Source: Flavobacteriales bacterium (GTDB lineage Bacteria > Bacteroidota > Bacteroidia > Flavobacteriales > Crocinitomicaceae). From it: 16,264 nucleotides of DNA. The notes under the pieces were generated by a model. The model was not told the DNA's origin. It saw nothing but the letters and a program-made list of their open reading frames with translations, and ran no database searches. Made by a program: the position numbers and the translations under genes. The stretch covers positions 1 through 16,264 of the forward strand of contig CANCEQ010000050.1 of the NCBI GenBank assembly GCA_947375085.1, given 5' to 3'. Numbering within the stretch: position 1 is the first letter of the stretch; each line of letters opens with the position of its first letter. This document shows, in pieces, positions 14,197 through 16,264 of this stretch.

Positions 14197-14540
14197 GAAG
14201 AATATATCTTTTTACTACCTTACTTACATTTAGTTGCACTACTGAATTACAAACAGTTAGTGAACCTAAAAACATTATTCCAAAAGATACATTTGTAATG
14301 CTTTTAAAAGATTTAACTGTTCTTGAATCTCACATACAAACAAAATATCCTACAATTCAACAATCGTATAAAACGGTTAATAAATCAAGTAAACTCATTT
14401 TTGATAAATACAATATAGATACGGCTCGATTCAATTCTTCAATGACTTACTATGTATCAAAACAAAAAGTAATGGTGGAGATACAGTCTCAAATTATCGA
14501 TTCAGTGAATAGGGAATTAACTGAATTATCTTCTAAATAA
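14193..14540 (+). CDS. Small lipoprotein, DUF4296-like
   Basis: The 115-residue product has a short signal peptide, MRRIYLFTTLLTFSC, ending in a lipobox-like TFSC (Cys15), so it is a probable lipoprotein. The mature part is helical. It shows a KDTFVMLLKDLTVLESHIQ segment (31-49), then FDKYNIDTARFNSSMTYYVS (70-89), which fits the DUF4296 pattern of K-Y-x-(I/V)-D-x-x-x-F-x-x-S/N-x-x-Y-Y. That family is common in Flavobacteriia and has no known function. Its ATG overlaps the pyrC stop (ATGA), so it is coupled to pyrC, though nothing suggests an enzymatic link to pyrimidine synthesis. It ends 2 nt short of the convergent nhaA stop, and no hairpin terminator is visible in that gap. The family name comes from memory of the motif and the gene context. 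Confidence 0.82.
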   Translation: MRRIYLFTTLLTFSCTTELQTVSEPKNIIPKDTFVMLLKDLTVLESHIQTKYPTIQQSYKTVNKSSKLIFDKYNIDTARFNSSMTYYVSKQKVMVEIQSQIIDSVNRELTELSSK

Positions 14541-14542
14541 AA

Positions 14543-15682
14543 TCACTTTACAAAATAACGAAACCAAACTGAGCCTAAAATCACTGCAACCAGTGAAGAA
14601 ATCAAAACGGTTATCTGTGAAAATTGAATCAAAATCGTATCATCAAAAGCCAAACCTGATACAAAAATTGACATCGTAAATCCGATACCCGCAAAAAAAC
14701 TAGCTCCGACAATATGTGTCCACTTTAAATCACCAGGTAATTTGGAGATATTCAATAACACTGCAATCGAAGTAAAAAGCAAGATTCCTATTGGTTTTCC
14801 AAATACCAAACCGAAGAAAATTCCATAATTATTGTTGGATAGCAAATGAGAAAATAGATCTTCTCCTAAATAAATACTTGTATTCACTAAAGCAAAAATT
14901 GGTAGAATAAACATTGCTACTGGTTTGTGTAACTTTTCTTGTAAAGAAATTGAGATATTCTGCTCTTTTGTAAAAGGTATAGCAAAGGCTAACATTACCC
15001 CTGTTATTGTTGCATGTATTCCTGAATTAAGCATCAAACCCCACATAATTGCTCCAACTAACAAATACACTTCTATTCTTTTTACTTTTAATCTATTCAT
15101 TACTAATAAAATAGCAAATACAAGTAAAGAACCTATCAAATAAAACCAAGAAATAGTTTTAGTATAGAAAATAGCAATGACAAATATTGCTCCTAAATCA
15201 TCAGCGATTGCTAGTGCGGTTAAAAAGATTTTTAAAGAATTTGGTACCTTCTTGCTAAATAGTGATAATATAGCCAATGAAAATGCAATATCTGTAGCTG
15301 TAGGAATACCCGCTCCAGAAACTGTACTAGTTCCATAATTAAAACAAAAATGAATAACTGCAGGCGCAAACATTCCTCCAATTGCAGCAATTATTGGTAA
15401 AAGCGCTTTTTTAATATTAGAAAGTTCACCAACATAAATTTCCCTTTCTAGTTCCAATCCAACCAAAAGGAAAAAAATGGTCATTAAACCATCATTTACA
15501 ATATGCTCTATCGAAAAATGTCCAAAAGAAATATGCCAAATCTTTGAAAAATTTTCTCCAATAAACACATTCGTCAAAAGTAAAGACAAAATGGTTGCAA
15601 AAATTAACAAATTCCCTCCTACTCTCTCAGACTCTAAAAAATCCTTGAAAATATTATTCTTTTTACTTGTAATTTTAGACAT
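14543..15682 (-). CDS. nhaA: Na+/H+ antiporter NhaA
   Basis: NhaA exports Na+ or Li+ in exchange for protons, controlling cytoplasmic pH and sodium. The 379-residue inner-membrane protein has about 12 hydrophobic spans. Key residues align with E. coli: Asp131 in TATDIAFSL (Asp133), the ion-binding pair Asp161-Asp162 in LAIADDLGAI (Asp163/Asp164), His223 in SGIHATITGVM (His225), and Lys296 in FGKPIGI (Lys300). The C-terminal GIGFTMSIFVSGLAF motif is also present (332-346). Its ATG directly abuts the ruvC stop with no bases between, so it is co-transcribed with ruvC. It is convergent with the DUF4296-like gene with a 2-nt gap and no hairpin. The pairing with ruvC is probably positional rather than functional. 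Confidence 0.97.
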   Translation of the reverse strand: MSKITSKKNNIFKDFLESERVGGNLLIFATILSLLLTNVFIGENFSKIWHISFGHFSIEHIVNDGLMTIFFLLVGLELEREIYVGELSNIKKALLPIIAAIGGMFAPAVIHFCFNYGTSTVSGAGIPTATDIAFSLAILSLFSKKVPNSLKIFLTALAIADDLGAIFVIAIFYTKTISWFYLIGSLLVFAILLVMNRLKVKRIEVYLLVGAIMWGLMLNSGIHATITGVMLAFAIPFTKEQNISISLQEKLHKPVAMFILPIFALVNTSIYLGEDLFSHLLSNNNYGIFFGLVFGKPIGILLFTSIAVLLNISKLPGDLKWTHIVGASFFAGIGFTMSIFVSGLAFDDTILIQFSQITVLISSLVAVILGSVWFRYFVK

Positions 15683-16243
15683 CTATCCTCTCAATTTTCT
15701 TTCAGGATTTTCTTTTAAAAAAGATTCCCATTTATTTCCTTTTGTTTTATTATGCTCCCCTACTCCTTTTGAGAAATGGTGACAGACAGCGACAGCTAAA
15801 CCATCCGTTGCATCTAAATATTTAGGCATATCAGTAAAACTCAATAGTGTTTGTAACATAGCTGCCACTTGCTCTTTTGAAGCATTTCCATTTCCAGTAA
15901 CTGCTTGTTTTATTCTTCTTGGCGTGTACTCTTCAAAAGGGACATTATTACTCAACGAAGCTGCAATCGCAACTCCTTGCGCCCTTCCCAATTTTAACAT
16001 AGATTGAACATTTTGACCAAAGAATGGTGCTTCAATTGCCATTTCATCAGGACGATACTCTTTTATAACAGCATCAAGTCTTTCAAAAATCTTTTTTAAT
16101 TTATCGGGATGTGTTGGAAGTTTACTCAATTGAATGACACCAAAATTTATTAAAGATAATTTCTTACCTTTAATATGAATTAATCCGTAACCTAATACAT
16201 TTGTTCCGGGGTCAATTCCAAGAATTATTTTATCTTCAACCAT
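15683..16243 (-). CDS. ruvC: Holliday junction resolvase RuvC
   Basis: RuvC is the dimeric endonuclease that cuts Holliday junctions made by RecA and moved by RuvAB. The 186-residue protein has the RNase H-like fold with the acidic catalytic set: Asp11 (LGIDPGTNVLGYG), Glu71 (MAIEAPFFGQN), and Asp144 and Asp147 (LDATDGLAVAVCHH), matching E. coli Asp7, Glu66, Asp138 and Asp141. The segment QSMLKLGRAQGVAIAA (80-95) is typical. The C-terminal tail (157-186) is basic and longer than in E. coli. The start is the ATG giving MVEDKIILGIDPG; another ATG 16 nt upstream is out of frame. It begins the ruvC-nhaA pair; its promoter would lie beyond the window edge. ruvA and ruvB are not in view. Confidence 0.97.
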   Translation of the reverse strand: MVEDKIILGIDPGTNVLGYGLIHIKGKKLSLINFGVIQLSKLPTHPDKLKKIFERLDAVIKEYRPDEMAIEAPFFGQNVQSMLKLGRAQGVAIAASLSNNVPFEEYTPRRIKQAVTGNGNASKEQVAAMLQTLLSFTDMPKYLDATDGLAVAVCHHFSKGVGEHNKTKGNKWESFLKENPERKLRG

Positions 16244-16264
16244 TGAATTTAAACTTCATTGTAT

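Noticed and set aside
1..16264. Searched by eye for CRISPR repeats, insertion sequences, attachment sites, tRNAs and defence or toxin-antitoxin genes
   Set aside because: Nothing found. Gene order, composition and product types are uniformly core-genome, with no sign of an accessory island.

Overview
This is an AT-rich window from a chromosome of the phylum Bacteroidota, most likely class Flavobacteriia. The evidence is the gliding-motility pair gldE-gldD, a DUF4296-type lipoprotein, Bacteroidota-style RNase G and dihydroorotase, start codons without Shine-Dalgarno sequences, and repeated -7 boxes of the form TAnnTTTG. The genus cannot be fixed from the sequence alone. The region looks like ordinary core genome: no mobile element, CRISPR array, tRNA, rRNA or defence system was seen, and no gene-free stretch exceeds 300 bases.

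Layout. (1) 25-1427: tig (trigger factor), ending in a strong bidirectional terminator shared with the convergent sppA. (2) 1449-5156, minus strand: sppA (membrane signal-peptide peptidase) and a lipoprotein with an OmpA-like domain and TPR-like helices, each with its own promoter; the lipoprotein gene has its own terminator. (3) 5178-9193, minus strand: a compact run mutY > ssb > gldE > gldD > folK, mixing DNA repair and replication, gliding/type IX secretion and folate synthesis, with an extra promoter at ssb. (4) 9194-9306: a divergent mutY/hup promoter region in which the two -7 boxes form the arms of a 35-bp near-palindrome. (5) 9307-11520, plus strand: an HU-type protein without the usual DNA-intercalating proline, a 30-residue basic protein resembling the mS38/bS22 ribosomal protein family and preceded by a foldable leader, a hairpin terminator, then rng (RNase G). 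(6) 11554-14540, plus strand: recX, then a translationally coupled trio of a dolichol-phosphate-mannose-synthase-like glycosyltransferase, dihydroorotase (pyrC) and a DUF4296-like lipoprotein, the last two each joined to the gene before by an ATGA overlap. (7) 14543-16243, minus strand: ruvC > nhaA with no bases between them, meeting the lipoprotein gene tail to tail with a 2-nt gap.

Most genes are housekeeping: protein folding and quality control (tig, sppA), genome maintenance (ssb, mutY, recX, ruvC, HU), ribosome and RNA metabolism (the mS38-like protein, rng), and folate and pyrimidine synthesis (folK, pyrC). The most interesting places are the tiny ribosomal-protein-like gene with its leader at about 9619-9890, the palindromic divergent promoter at 9227-9261, the HU variant, and the dihydroorotase with glutamine where the first metal-binding histidine is expected. 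Several starts were chosen downstream of the longest possible ones (OmpA/TPR lipoprotein, gldD, ssb, pyrC), using signal peptides, promoter positions and gene overlaps.
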